64,000 nt of DNA from Marinobacter arenosus (GCF_019264345.1 NZ_JAHVAO010000002.1:62001-126000); one strand, 5' to 3'; positions 28,675 through 37,914 are shown, numbered from the stretch's first letter. The notes: generated from the sequence alone by a model not told the origin. Made by a program: numbers and translations.

Positions 28675-30081
28675 ATGGCCAAGCCCAACCTGAAATCCGC
28701 CAACTCTGATCTAGAAACCAGTCGCATCAAGGTCCCCCCGCATTCCGTCGAGGCGGAGCAGGCGGTACTCGGTGGCCTGATGCTGGACAATCGCCGGTTT
28801 GACGAGATTTCAGAGATCATTTCCGCTGTCGATTTCTACCGGCAGGATCACCGTCTCATTTTCGGCGCTGTCGAGCGACTGGCCAGTGAAAGTGAGCCTC
28901 TGGACGTCGTCACCCTGGCGGAATTTCTCGAACGCGCCGGCGACATCGAAGATGCCGGCGGACTGGCCTACCTTGCCGAGCTGGCCGAGAAAACGCCCGG
29001 TGCGGCGAACATCCGGGCCTATGCCGATATCGTTCGTGAGCGTTCGATCCTGCGCCAGTTGGTGGAAGTATCCGGCAAGATTTCCGATTCTGCGTTCAAT
29101 CCCCAGGGACGAAACAGTAACGAGATCCTTGATGAGGCCGAACGCAACGTCTTCCAGATTGCCGAATCCCGAGTCAAGGAAGGTTCCGGTCCCCAGGCCA
29201 TCAATCCGATCCTGACCAAGACCCTGAGCCGCATTGAGGAGCTCTTCGAGTCGGGCGAGCAGACCACGGGCCTGACCACCGGATTCCGGGACCTGGACGA
29301 CCGGACATCCGGGATGCAGCCCGCCGACCTGATCATTGTGGCGGGCCGGCCTTCCATGGGTAAGACCACCTTCGCGATGAACATCGTCGAGAATGCCCTG
29401 ATCAGCACGGGCACGCCGGTCCTGGTGTTCAGTATGGAAATGCCGGCAGACGCCCTGGCCATGCGGATGCTGTCCTCCCTGGGCCGCATCGACCAGACCA
29501 AGGTCCGGGGCGGCAAACTCGAGGAAGACGACTGGCCGCGCCTGACCTCGGCCGTCAGTCTGCTCAAGGACAAGCCCCTGTACATTGACGACACCCCGGG
29601 CCTCAGCCCCACGGAAATGCGCTCAAGGGCCCGGCGCATCGCCCGGGAGAACGACGGCAAGATTGGCCTGATCATGGTCGATTACCTTCAGTTGATGCGC
29701 GTGCCCGGCAACACGGAGGGCCGGACCGCGGAGATCTCCGAGATCTCCCGCTCCCTGAAGGGGATCGCCAAGGAATTGAGCTGTCCGGTGGTGGCCCTGT
29801 CGCAGCTGAACCGGAGTCTCGAGCAACGGCCCAACAAGCGGCCGGTGAACTCGGACCTGCGGGAATCCGGTGCGATCGAGCAGGACGCCGACGTCATTAT
29901 GTTCGTCTACCGCGACGAGGTTTACAACGAGGACACGCCGGACAAGGGCATTGCCGAAATCATCATTGGCAAGCAGCGGAACGGGCCTATTGGTACGATC
30001 CGGCTGGCCTTTATCGGCAAATACACCAAGTTTGAAGATCTGGCGCACGGGGATTACGGCGATTACGGTGGTGATTACTGA
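28675..30081 (+). CDS. dnaB: replicative DNA helicase
   Basis: Hexameric 5'-3' helicase of the replisome. The N-terminal collar starts at IKVPPHSVEAEQAVLGGLML. The RecA-like motor carries Walker A in AGRPSMGKTTFAMN and Walker B in IGLIMVDYLQLM, then QLNRSLEQRPNKRP and SDLRESGAIEQDADVIMF. The 468-residue length is normal, with no intein. The stop overlaps the alr start (TGATG), a common arrangement. Confidence 0.98.
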   Translation: MAKPNLKSANSDLETSRIKVPPHSVEAEQAVLGGLMLDNRRFDEISEIISAVDFYRQDHRLIFGAVERLASESEPLDVVTLAEFLERAGDIEDAGGLAYLAELAEKTPGAANIRAYADIVRERSILRQLVEVSGKISDSAFNPQGRNSNEILDEAERNVFQIAESRVKEGSGPQAINPILTKTLSRIEELFESGEQTTGLTTGFRDLDDRTSGMQPADLIIVAGRPSMGKTTFAMNIVENALISTGTPVLVFSMEMPADALAMRMLSSLGRIDQTKVRGGKLEEDDWPRLTSAVSLLKDKPLYIDDTPGLSPTEMRSRARRIARENDGKIGLIMVDYLQLMRVPGNTEGRTAEISEISRSLKGIAKELSCPVVALSQLNRSLEQRPNKRPVNSDLRESGAIEQDADVIMFVYRDEVYNEDTPDKGIAEIIIGKQRNGPIGTIRLAFIGKYTKFEDLAHGDYGDYGGDY

Positions 30082-31157
30082 TGCCCCGAAGCACTGTTGC
30101 CCGAATTGATCTGGAGGCGTTGCGCCAAAACTTTCGGCTGGCTTCTGAGCGAGCCGGCACGGCACAGGCCATGGCGGTGGTCAAAGCCGACGGTTACGGT
30201 CATGGCATCGTTCCGGTGGCGAAGGCGCTGGCGGCGGATGCCCAGAAGTATGCGGTGGCTTGTCTGGAAGAGGCGTTTGCCATCCGAGACGCCGGTCTGC
30301 GACAGCCCGTGGTGATGCTGCAGGGCGTGCATGCTGAGGGTGATCTTGAGCTGTGCGTGCGACGAGGTTTCGAGCCGGTTCTGCACAGTCATCAACAAAT
30401 TGACTGGTTGGCGCAGAGTGAGGCGCGGCCAACGTTCTGGATCAAGATTAACACCGGGATGAACCGTCTTGGATTTCTTCCGGCGGAAGTGGAAGACGTC
30501 ATGACGCGGCTGGATTCGATGGGTGCCCGCTCGGGCGTGCTGGGTTTTATCACCCACTTTGCCTGCGCGGATGACCTCGACAGCCCCATGACGGCCGAAC
30601 AGACGGCCCGGTTTGAGGAAGCGACGGTGCCCTGGCCCGAGCTGATGCGGAGCGTTGCCAATTCTGCAGCCCACTTTGTTCCTGGTCAGGCGATGTATGA
30701 CTGGAGCCGCCCCGGCATCATGCTGTATGGCGGTTCGCCATTGGTAGGCAAGACTGGCCCCGAGCTGGGACTGAAGCCCGTAATGTCGCTTGAAGCACCT
30801 CTGATCAGCATCCGAACGGTGCGGGCAGGAGAAACGGTGGGCTATGGCGCCGGTTTCCTGGTGGATCGGGACATCCGCATGGGTATGGTGGCCGTCGGCT
30901 ACGGTGACGGTTATCCTCGTCACGCCGGAACCGACACGCCCGCCGCCGTGAACGGTCAGCGTATCCGCCTGATTGGTCGCGTCTCGATGGACATGCTTGC
31001 GGTTGATCTGACGAACGCGCCCGATGCGAAGGAAGGGGATCCGGTCGAACTGTGGGGGCAAACGGTGGGTGTTGACGAGGTGGCGACGTGCGCGGGAACC
31101 ATCTCCTATGAGCTGCTTACCGGCATCACGGCCCGGGTGCCCAGGGAATACCGGTAA
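30081..31157 (+). CDS. alr: alanine racemase
   Basis: PLP enzyme that converts L-alanine to D-alanine for peptidoglycan. The PLP lysine is K35 in AVVKADGYGHG, and the second catalytic base is the tyrosine near residue 255 in VGYGAGFLV. The 358-residue length is standard. It overlaps dnaB by one base and is therefore translated from the same message. Confidence 0.97.
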   Translation: MPRSTVARIDLEALRQNFRLASERAGTAQAMAVVKADGYGHGIVPVAKALAADAQKYAVACLEEAFAIRDAGLRQPVVMLQGVHAEGDLELCVRRGFEPVLHSHQQIDWLAQSEARPTFWIKINTGMNRLGFLPAEVEDVMTRLDSMGARSGVLGFITHFACADDLDSPMTAEQTARFEEATVPWPELMRSVANSAAHFVPGQAMYDWSRPGIMLYGGSPLVGKTGPELGLKPVMSLEAPLISIRTVRAGETVGYGAGFLVDRDIRMGMVAVGYGDGYPRHAGTDTPAAVNGQRIRLIGRVSMDMLAVDLTNAPDAKEGDPVELWGQTVGVDEVATCAGTISYELLTGITARVPREYR

Positions 31158-31179
31158 ACAGTCAGGGATTGGTCACCGT

Positions 31180-31536
31180 TCAGCCTTGTTCCGGCTCGTG
31201 GATGATCTCGTCAATGAAGTCGAGAATGGCCGCGAGGCTCTTGTCATCGAGTTTTTTCAGGACCTTGTGAACCACCATTTTACTGCCTTTTAGCATGCTG
31301 CTGATGCCCATCCGGGCCATCCCCATCATCATGCTGCTGGCGTTCAGGCGGCGCAGTGGCTCCAGGAAGAAGAAGTCGAGTCCCGCCTCGGTCAGCTCTA
31401 CAATGAGCTCGAACAGCTTGTCGATGGCTTCCCGGTCGGCCTTGCCGCGGTCCCGGAGCTGACTCACGGTGTAAAGAGCTCGGGTGCGAAGTTCGTCTGG
31501 AATCGGCGCCACGATGTGGCTCTGTTGTTTCAGCAT
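31180..31536 (-). CDS. hypothetical protein, helical
   Basis: A 118-residue protein, mostly predicted helix, with a methionine-rich centre (SSMMMGMARMGISSML) and an acidic end. There is no signal peptide, membrane helix or recognised motif. It converges on alr and is divergent from the RmlD-like gene. Codon use matches its neighbours, which supports a real gene. I do not recognise the family. Confidence 0.65.
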   Translation of the reverse strand: MLKQQSHIVAPIPDELRTRALYTVSQLRDRGKADREAIDKLFELIVELTEAGLDFFFLEPLRRLNASSMMMGMARMGISSMLKGSKMVVHKVLKKLDDKSLAAILDFIDEIIHEPEQG

Positions 31537-31664
31537 GGTGGGTCCTGTTGTTTTATGCGTCTGAAAGAAAAGGCAAAAGTTAAACTGTTGGCGTTTCCTC
31601 TTGGCTGTTATTGTAGGGATCGGTGGTGGTAAGCCATTGGCCTGACCGGTCCGGGAAACCCGTC

Positions 31665-31677
31665 ATATCAGTGATAT
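31665..31677. promoter_or_regulatory. short palindrome upstream of the RmlD-like gene
   Basis: ATATCA-G-TGATAT is a perfect inverted repeat about 20 bases before the GTG at 31698. It could be an operator or simply part of a -10 region. No cognate regulator is identified. Confidence 0.3.
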
Positions 31678-31697
31678 TCTGGAGGAATTGACCCCCC

Positions 31698-32573
31698 GTG
31701 CATGTGCTTGTCGTTCATGATTATGGCCCACTGGGTAAACTGGTGCTGGAGCGTTTGCGTGAGACGCCGCTGCAGGTAAGTCCCCTGTTGGTCAGCGATC
31801 CTGCCAGTGCGGATCTCAATGCCCTTGAGAACTGGATTCCCGAAGATGCCGATCTGATCGTCAACGCCCTCTGGCTGTCGGATCCGGAGGTTGCCCAGAA
31901 CGATCCGGAAGACACCCACAAGGCCGCTTTCTCCTTGCCGGTGGCCATGGCTGAGTATGCGGCGGAGCGTGGCATGGCGCTGCTGCAGCTTTCCTCCTGT
32001 TACGTGTTCGATGGCCGCAAGCAAAGTGGGTACATCACCTCGAACCCCGGGCAGCCGGTCAATGAGCTGGGCAACTGGCAGTGGGAGTGCGAGCAGGCAC
32101 TGCGAACGCTCCTGCCTCGACACATCATTCTTCGCACCGGCTGGAGTCTGTCGCGTTTTATCCGCAAAGTGCAGGCAAGCACTGCGGCCGGGGAGACACT
32201 GTCATTGCCGGGCCGGTGCCGTGGCCAGCCCGTCGCGGCTCGCGACCTGGCGAGGGTGATGACCGCCGTGATCCAGCAAATCGATTGTGGTGCCGAAGTC
32301 TGGGGCACCTACCAATACGCCGGTGCCGAGGAGATCAACCTGTACGAGCTGGGGCTGGCAATCGCCGGTCTGCCGGGGATTCCCGAAGGTATCCGGGTGG
32401 TGGACGAGGTGCCGGACTGGGGGCACCTGGAACCGATCAATACCACATTGATCTGCACCAAGATCCGCAACACCTTTGGCATCAAGCAGCTGCCGTGGCG
32501 CTCAGGGCTGGTGGATGAGTTGGAGATGCTGAAGACTTCGAGTGGCCGAGGCGTGAAGGCGCCGGCTGAATAG
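31698..32573 (+). CDS. RmlD-like sugar-nucleotide reductase homologue with lost active site
   Basis: A 291-residue protein with the overall RmlD (dTDP-4-dehydrorhamnose reductase) pattern: an N-terminal Rossmann strand, LQLSSCYVFDG, and a conserved middle. The glycine loop is degenerate (VVHDYGPLGKLV instead of GxxGxxG). At the YxxxK catalytic position the sequence reads NELGNWQWECEQ, with neither tyrosine nor lysine. Starts with GTG, with GGAGGA 11 bases upstream. No rhamnose genes are nearby. It is probably not a classical reductase; it may bind a nucleotide or act as a regulator. The role is unknown. Confidence 0.7.
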   Translation: MHVLVVHDYGPLGKLVLERLRETPLQVSPLLVSDPASADLNALENWIPEDADLIVNALWLSDPEVAQNDPEDTHKAAFSLPVAMAEYAAERGMALLQLSSCYVFDGRKQSGYITSNPGQPVNELGNWQWECEQALRTLLPRHIILRTGWSLSRFIRKVQASTAAGETLSLPGRCRGQPVAARDLARVMTAVIQQIDCGAEVWGTYQYAGAEEINLYELGLAIAGLPGIPEGIRVVDEVPDWGHLEPINTTLICTKIRNTFGIKQLPWRSGLVDELEMLKTSSGRGVKAPAE

Positions 32574-32593
32574 CAGCCGGCGTTTCGGATGAC

Positions 32594-33346
32594 TTACTGG
32601 CTGCCCTGCCGCGAGAATTCCCGGGTGACCATCTGCAACGCTTCCACGTCCAGAAGTTCAACCTCGCGACCGCGGGCCTTGATGATGCCCTGATTCTGGA
32701 ATCGGGTGAAAACCCGGCTAACGGTTTCTACGGCCAGGCCGAGGAAATTGGCGATGTCGTTGCGCGCCATGGGCAGGCTGAAGTTGGTGCCGGACATGCG
32801 CCTGCGCTGAAAACGGCTGGACAGCGATAGCAGCAGCGCCGCAATACGCTCCTCGGCAGTATTCTTGCTCAACAGCATGGCGAGCTGATGGCTGTTCTGA
32901 ATCTCCTGGCTCATCAGGTGGTACATGTGGTGCTGCAGGTCCGGCAGCTTGCCGGTCAGTTCCTCCAGCTTTTCCACCGGAAATTCGCACACGCTGGTTC
33001 GTTCCAGAGCCTTGGCGGTGCAGGCATAGCTTTCGCTGCTCATGCTGTCCAGGCCAATCAGTTCGCCAGGCATGAAAAAGCCGGTGACCTGTTCCTCGCC
33101 ACCCTCAGTAATAATCGAGGTTTTCACGGAGCCGCTGCGCACCGCGTAGCAGGAGCGAAAGGGCGTGCTCTGATCAAAAATGTGCTCACCCCGATTGAAG
33201 ATACGCCCCTGCTGGACAATGTCCTCCAGCCTGGCGAGGTCGTTTTCTTCGATCGCAAGCGGCAGACACAGGTTGCTCAGGCTGCACTGGTGGCACGAGG
33301 CTTTGAGTGGGGATGAAGCCTGACGGAGTCGGATTGCTTGGGACAT
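32594..33346 (-). CDS. anr: Anr/Fnr-family oxygen-sensing transcription regulator
   Basis: CRP-family regulator that senses low oxygen through a [4Fe-4S] cluster. The ligands C18, C21 and C27 (CHQCSLSNLC) and C109 (ESYACTAK) are all present. The C-terminal helix-turn-helix contains DIANFLGLAVETVSRVFTRF, with the E..SR residues that read TTGAT half-sites. Length 250 residues. A near-perfect Fnr box lies about 20 bases before the start codon, suggesting autorepression. Neighbouring genes are not obviously anaerobic. Calling it anr rather than fnr is by similarity to pseudomonads. Confidence 0.95.
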   Translation of the reverse strand: MSQAIRLRQASSPLKASCHQCSLSNLCLPLAIEENDLARLEDIVQQGRIFNRGEHIFDQSTPFRSCYAVRSGSVKTSIITEGGEEQVTGFFMPGELIGLDSMSSESYACTAKALERTSVCEFPVEKLEELTGKLPDLQHHMYHLMSQEIQNSHQLAMLLSKNTAEERIAALLLSLSSRFQRRRMSGTNFSLPMARNDIANFLGLAVETVSRVFTRFQNQGIIKARGREVELLDVEALQMVTREFSRQGSQ

Positions 33347-33365
33347 ATCAGGAGAACCGTCCGAA

Positions 33366-33379
33366 TTGATTCATGTCAA
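33366..33379. promoter_or_regulatory. FNR/Anr box upstream of anr
   Basis: TTGAT-TCAT-GTCAA matches TTGAT-N4-ATCAA at nine of ten positions. Its centre is about 26 bases before the anr ATG, too close to act as an activating site for that start; negative autoregulation is likelier. Confidence 0.75.
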
Positions 33380-33454
33380 AGGGTACTTTAGTACGGAATG
33401 GCTTCAATGCCAATGATCCAGACCATGCCAGAGAGTATACAACACGGATGGGAT

Positions 33455-33473
33455 GCGGGCCTGAAAGGCCCGC
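33455..33473. terminator. hairpin between fabB and anr
   Basis: The 8-bp arms GCGGGCCT and AGGCCCGC enclose loop GAA. AAATTTT follows on the plus side only; on the minus strand, downstream of fabB, there is no T tract, so efficiency as a fabB terminator is uncertain. Confidence 0.55.
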
Positions 33474-33486
33474 AAATTTTCCCGAT

Positions 33487-34695
33487 TTACAGCTTCTCGA
33501 ACACCAGCGAGGCGTTGGTGCCACCAAAGCCAAAACTGTTGGACATCACCGTAGACAGGTCGGCCTCCTGCGATGCCGGGCCTACCAGTGGCATGTTGCT
33601 GATTTTCTCATCCAGATCCTTGAGGTTCGCAGTGCCGGCGATGAAACCGTTTTGCAGCATCAGGAGTGAATAGATCGCTTCGTGCACGCCGGCGGCCCCG
33701 AGTGAGTGGCCGGACAGGGATTTGGTTGAGGAAATCGCGGGAATGTCATCGCCAAAGGTATTCCGTACCGCGCCCATCTCTGCCACATCGCCCACAGGCG
33801 TGCTGGTGCCGTGTGCGTTGATGTATTGAACCTTGCCGCGAATCGTCGCCATGGCCTGGTTCATGCACCGCTGGGCGCCTTCGCCGGAGGGCGCGACCAT
33901 GTCATAACCGTCCGAGGTTGCGCCATAGCCGGTCAGTTCCGCAATGATGTTGGCCCCGCGTTTCCGGGCGTGCTCCAGTTCCTCCAGTACGACCATGCCG
34001 CCGCCGCCGGCAATGACAAATCCGTCGCGGCCACTGTCGAACGGGCGCGATGCGGTCTCCGGAGCTTCGTTGTACTTGGTGGAGAGGGCACCCATGGCGT
34101 CAAACATCATGGTCAGGCTCCAATCTTCTTCTTCACCGCCGCCGGCGAAGACAATGTCCTGCTTGCCGGCCTGGATCTGCTCCATGGCGTGACCGATGCA
34201 GTGGGCACTGGTGGCACAGGCCGAGGACATGGAATAGTTCACGCCCCGGATCTTGTAGGCGGTGGCCAGGCAGGCCGACACCGTGCTGGTCATGATGCGT
34301 GGCACCATGTACGGCCCGATACGTTTGACGCCTTTCTCCCGCATGATGTCGGTCGCCTCCACCTGGCTGGAGCAGGAAGCCCCGCCGGAGCCGGCAATCA
34401 GGCCAGTGCGGTCATTGGAGATCAGGTCTTCGGTCAGGCCGGCCTGGGCGATGGCCTGTTCCATGGACAGGTAGCTGTACATGGCCGAGGGGCCCATGAA
34501 CCGGCGAATCTTGCGATCAATGACCGAGGTGTCCACGTCCGGTGAACCGGAAACCTGGCTGCGAAACCCCATTTCCTTGTAGGTTTCATTGAACCGAATG
34601 CCGGATTTTCCGCTTTTCAGGCTTTCCGTTACCTCGTCCAGTGAGTTACCGAGGCAGGAAACAATGCCCATACCGGTGACGACAACGCGTCTCAT
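33487..34695 (-). CDS. fabB: 3-oxoacyl-[acyl-carrier-protein] synthase I
   Basis: Condensing enzyme needed for unsaturated fatty-acid synthesis. The catalytic triad is C in [10 protein letters not shown] (about residue 160), H in [13 protein letters not shown] and H in [12 protein letters not shown]. The ending [15 protein letters not shown] is typical, as is the length of 402 residues. fabA is not adjacent, unlike the pseudomonad fabAB operon. It is divergent from the Mpo1-like gene. Confidence 0.96.
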   Translation of the reverse strand: MRRVVVTGMGIVSCLGNSLDEVTESLKSGKSGIRFNETYKEMGFRSQVSGSPDVDTSVIDRKIRRFMGPSAMYSYLSMEQAIAQAGLTEDLISNDRTGLIAGSGGASCSSQVEATDIMREKGVKRIGPYMVPRIMTSTVSACLATAYKIRGVNYSMSSACATSAHCIGHAMEQIQAGKQDIVFAGGGEEEDWSLTMMFDAMGALSTKYNEAPETASRPFDSGRDGFVIAGGGGMVVLEELEHARKRGANIIAELTGYGATSDGYDMVAPSGEGAQRCMNQAMATIRGKVQYINAHGTSTPVGDVAEMGAVRNTFGDDIPAISSTKSLSGHSLGAAGVHEAIYSLLMLQNGFIAGTANLKDLDEKISNMPLVGPASQEADLSTVMSNSFGFGGTNASLVFEKL

Positions 34696-34874
34696 ACTTT
34701 CCTCCTTTACGACCCGCCAGACATGGCGAAATCATGTGATCAGTGACGTTATGACCAGTTTAGGCTTTTTGCCGTGGCGGGGATATTTGACCTTGGTAAG
34801 GGGCGGTGGAACCGGTCCGAAAACCCGGGGTAATAGCCGTTACGTACAAGGCCCTGGAAACGGAGCCTGATAAA

Positions 34875-34888
34875 GTGATCAATATCAA
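34875..34888. promoter_or_regulatory. FNR/Anr-like box upstream of the Mpo1-like gene
   Basis: GTGAT-CAAT-ATCAA matches nine of ten consensus positions of TTGAT-N4-ATCAA. It lies 25 bases before the ATG at 34913, within the divergent fabB/Mpo1-like intergenic region. The position suggests repression of the plus-strand gene or action on a fabB promoter. Confidence 0.55.
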
Positions 34889-34912
34889 AGACAACAACAA
34901 GGTGAGAGGTCT

Positions 34913-35446
34913 ATGCGATCGTTACCGCAATTTTTGAGTGATTACGGCGAGAGCCACCGGAATTCGTTCAACCAGTGGGTGCACATCGTGTGTGTGCCGG
35001 CCATCGTGTTTTCAACCCTGGGCCTGCTCTGGCTCATTCCCATCGGCAGTTGGCTGGGTCTGACCGGCACGGCCGGTGAGTGGGTCAATGGCGCAACCCT
35101 GTTGGCGGTGCTGTCCGGCCTCGTGTACCTGCGGCTGTCGCTCGGGGTGTTCGTGCTGATGGCGGGCTGGTTCGCCGTTTCGGCCTGGATTATCCAGGGC
35201 GTTATCGCGGCCGGTTGGTCCCTGTTCTGGACCAGTCTCGTGGTCTGGATCGCGGCCTGGGCTTTGCAGGTGTACGGCCATAAGGTTGAAGGGAAAAAAC
35301 CGTCGTTCGTGGAGGACCTGGTGTTTCTGCTGATTGGGCCCATTTTCGTCAGCATCGAGTTCGGCGCCAAGGTCGGACTGCCTGTGCCTTATGCCCTGAG
35401 CCGCGATGGCAAGGATCAGCACGGAGGTTCCGTTCAGGGGCACTGA
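34913..35446 (+). CDS. Mpo1-like (DUF962/YGL010w) membrane protein
   Basis: A 177-residue membrane protein with four or five helices and both histidine motifs of the Mpo1 family: YGESHRNSFNQWVHIVCVP near the start and QVYGHKVEGKKPSF near residue 120. Yeast Mpo1 is an iron-dependent dioxygenase that shortens 2-hydroxy fatty acids by one carbon; whether bacterial members do this is not established. The AGGTG ribosome site (AAGGTGAGAG) precedes the ATG. An Fnr-like box upstream would link it to oxygen supply, fitting an oxygen-using enzyme. Confidence 0.85.
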   Translation: MRSLPQFLSDYGESHRNSFNQWVHIVCVPAIVFSTLGLLWLIPIGSWLGLTGTAGEWVNGATLLAVLSGLVYLRLSLGVFVLMAGWFAVSAWIIQGVIAAGWSLFWTSLVVWIAAWALQVYGHKVEGKKPSFVEDLVFLLIGPIFVSIEFGAKVGLPVPYALSRDGKDQHGGSVQGH

Positions 35447-35532
35447 ATGCCCACGCGACGGGGCCATGCTGGCGAAACCGCTGACCTGGGGTATGCTTTG
35501 GGCACAGTAGAAATTCACTGACCGGCCCGATT

Positions 35533-36300
35533 ATGCAGCATACGCCCAACGGCACCCTGTTCCTCTGGCCCGATCACTGGCAGGTGGTCGGGCATCTGAT
35601 GCCCAATCGTCCGCACCGCCATATCAGTGCCTCGTGGCTCGTCGGCCTGGATGGCCCCTTCCGGCTCCAGGTCGGCGGCCAATGGCGATCGACATCGGCG
35701 GCGCTGGTGGCGCCCGATGCCGTTCAGGCACTGGAGCCCGGTGGCGGTCGCATGTGGTGCGCGCAGCTCGATCCGGACAGCCACTTCTGGCGCGCCCTGC
35801 AGCCGCTTCTGAACGGCCGACAAACGGTCGATATCGCATTGTCGGCGCACCACCTGTCGAGCCTGGAATCGGACACCTGTCAGTTGGTCCGGCAATCCCT
35901 GTCGACGGCAATCGAGCGACTTGGGGGCTCGCCGGTGCCGGTGGACCCCCGCGTGCGAACAATCTGCGATTACCTTCGCACAGAGTTGCCCGAGAAAGTG
36001 GATGTATCGTGGCTGGCAGAGTCGGTAGGGCTGTCGTCGTCGCGACTCAGCCACCTGTTCCGACAGGAAATCGGTGTGCCGATGCGACGGTTTCTGCTGC
36101 ATTTGAAGATGAACCGTGTGTTGGCCCACTGGGAGCCCGGGAAGTCCATGTCCGGGCTGGCGATGGACGCCGGGTTCTATGACCAACCCCATTTTGTTCG
36201 CACCGTCCGGGACATGTTTGACGCCTTGCCGTCCGAGTACGTCTCCAACGGCGGGTTCAGGGTTTGCCGTTGCGGCCCTTCTTCTTCCCCTTCGCCTTGA
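35533..36300 (+). CDS. AraC-family transcription regulator
   Basis: A 255-residue protein with an N-terminal cupin-like sensing part (PNRPHRHISASWLVGLDGPF) and a C-terminal pair of helix-turn-helix motifs: VSWLAESVGLSSSRLSHLFR and MSGLAMDAGFYDQPHFVRTV. It probably regulates a nearby or distant small-molecule pathway; the ligand is unknown. Its 3' end overlaps the convergent YlqF GTPase gene by 44 bases. Confidence 0.92.
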   Translation: MQHTPNGTLFLWPDHWQVVGHLMPNRPHRHISASWLVGLDGPFRLQVGGQWRSTSAALVAPDAVQALEPGGGRMWCAQLDPDSHFWRALQPLLNGRQTVDIALSAHHLSSLESDTCQLVRQSLSTAIERLGGSPVPVDPRVRTICDYLRTELPEKVDVSWLAESVGLSSSRLSHLFRQEIGVPMRRFLLHLKMNRVLAHWEPGKSMSGLAMDAGFYDQPHFVRTVRDMFDALPSEYVSNGGFRVCRCGPSSSPSP

Positions 36301-37189
36301 GTTCTTCCCGGGCGGCCTTTTCAGCGGCGGCCTGAGCGGCTTCTTCGGCTTCTTTTTCGACCATGGCCGGGGTTTCCAGGGAGATGCGCCCGAGCGTACC
36401 GGCGCGGAATTCGTTCAGCAGGATCTCGGACACCTTATGAAGGTCCGGAATACCGCCACGGCCAAAAAAACGTCGCTTGGCGGCGATTTCATCCATCAGA
36501 CCAATGCCGTCGGCGGGCAGCTCATCCAGGCCATAGCGGGCCATTACCAGGTCCGGGTAGGCTTCACGCAGGTAGTCTGCCTCAAACAGGGCGACGTCCT
36601 CGAAATCAAGGACCGAACTGCGGATGGCGCCGGTGACCGCCAGCCGATAGCCACAGGCTTCCGGTGACAGCTTGGGCCAGAGGAAGCCGGGCGTGTCGTA
36701 CAGCAGGATGTTGTCGGGCAGTTTGATGGCTTGCTGGGCCCGGGTCACGGCCGGCTCGTTTCCGGTTTTGGCGGCGGGCCGACCTGCCAGGGTATTGATG
36801 ATGGTGGATTTGCCGACGTTCGGGATGCCCAGAATCATCACCCGCAATGCGCTTTTCTGGCGATCATGCTCGGGCGTCATTTCCTCGGCCAGCTTCAGGA
36901 TACCCAGGGCTTCGCTGCGCTGGTTGTGGGTCAGTGTAATGGTGCGTACGCCCCGCTCCTGCTCGAGCCAGGCCTGCCACTCTGCGGTTATCCCGGGATC
37001 CGCCAGATCGCGTTTATTGAGTACCTTGATCAGAGGCTTGTCCCCACGCAGGGCAGGCACCAGCGGATTTTCGCTGCTGAACGGGATGCGCGCATCCAGG
37101 ACCTCGATAATAAGGTCCATCTGGGGCATGACCTGTTTGATCTCCTTGCGGGCCTTGTGCATGTGCCCTGGAAACCAGTTAATCGCCAT
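36257..37189 (-). CDS. ylqF: YlqF/RbgA-type circularly permuted ribosome-assembly GTPase
   Basis: A 310-residue GTPase with motifs in permuted order: NKRDLAD (G4) first, then GIPNVGKSTIIN (G1), and DTPGFLWPK (G3). It starts MAINWFPGHMHKARKEIK, the family signature. RbgA helps late 50S assembly in Gram-positives; the function in gammaproteobacteria is inferred. The C-terminus is lysine-rich (AREELKAKGKKKGR). It overlaps the AraC gene tail to tail. Confidence 0.92.
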   Translation of the reverse strand: MAINWFPGHMHKARKEIKQVMPQMDLIIEVLDARIPFSSENPLVPALRGDKPLIKVLNKRDLADPGITAEWQAWLEQERGVRTITLTHNQRSEALGILKLAEEMTPEHDRQKSALRVMILGIPNVGKSTIINTLAGRPAAKTGNEPAVTRAQQAIKLPDNILLYDTPGFLWPKLSPEACGYRLAVTGAIRSSVLDFEDVALFEADYLREAYPDLVMARYGLDELPADGIGLMDEIAAKRRFFGRGGIPDLHKVSEILLNEFRAGTLGRISLETPAMVEKEAEEAAQAAAEKAAREELKAKGKKKGRNGKP

Positions 37190-37431
37190 CTCGTCTACTC
37201 CGCGGGTCGTTGAACGGCGCCATTATGAAGGGGAATGACCAAATTTTCACATTTGTTTAGAACCGCCTGTGTGGCGGGCTGAGGGTAAACAGAGTGAGAA
37301 GTGTGTACAAAAAGGAGGGGTATCGGGGTGAACAACGGCGCCAGGATGTTTTAGGGTGTACAGCCTGAATGACGAAACCAACGCAAATCGGTGGCGTTTC
37401 CGATGTGGCCACCCTGTAAACGGAGAACCTT

Positions 37432-37887
37432 ATGAAGCTCGCAAAATTGTTTGGTACCGCCCTTGTTGCCGTGAGCCTTTCCGCTCCGGCGCTGGCCCAA
37501 CAGGCCGCTGGCGGTCAGCCGGATCAGGTGGATCAGTTGGCGCAGATGGTGGGTCTTTCTGACGACCAGCAAACCGAGATCCGGGGTATCATCGACGAGA
37601 TGCAGGGCAAGATCGCCGAACTCCGTCAAGAGGCGCGCGCGCTTCAGCAGCAGATGCAGGCCGAGATCAAGCCGGACTTCGACGAAGACTCCATCCGCGA
37701 AAATGCCGAGGAACTGGGCGACCTGACTGGAGAGATCGCAGCGCTCTCGACCCTCATGCAGGCGAAAGTCGACAGCGTGTTTACCGAGGAACAGCGCGAG
37801 ACGCTGGACCAGCGCATGCAGCAGATGCAGCAGCAAATGCAGCAGCAGCGCCAGATGATGCAACAGCAGCAGGGCCAGGGTCAGTAA
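37432..37887 (+). CDS. small periplasmic Spy/LTXXQ-like helical protein
   Basis: A 151-residue protein with a clear Sec signal peptide cleaved after ALA (SAPALAQQ). The mature part is helical and rich in glutamine and glutamate, with LTxxQ-like signatures LSDDQQTEI and FTEEQRETLDQ, ending in a methionine/glutamine repeat (QQMQQQRQMMQQQQ). This resembles Spy/CpxP-type chaperones or metal-resistance proteins. No two-component system is adjacent. The family call is tentative. A strong terminator follows. Confidence 0.75.
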   Translation: MKLAKLFGTALVAVSLSAPALAQQAAGGQPDQVDQLAQMVGLSDDQQTEIRGIIDEMQGKIAELRQEARALQQQMQAEIKPDFDEDSIRENAEELGDLTGEIAALSTLMQAKVDSVFTEEQRETLDQRMQQMQQQMQQQRQMMQQQQGQGQ

Positions 37888-37914
37888 CGACGTGCCTGTT
37901 CCCAGTGCATTATG

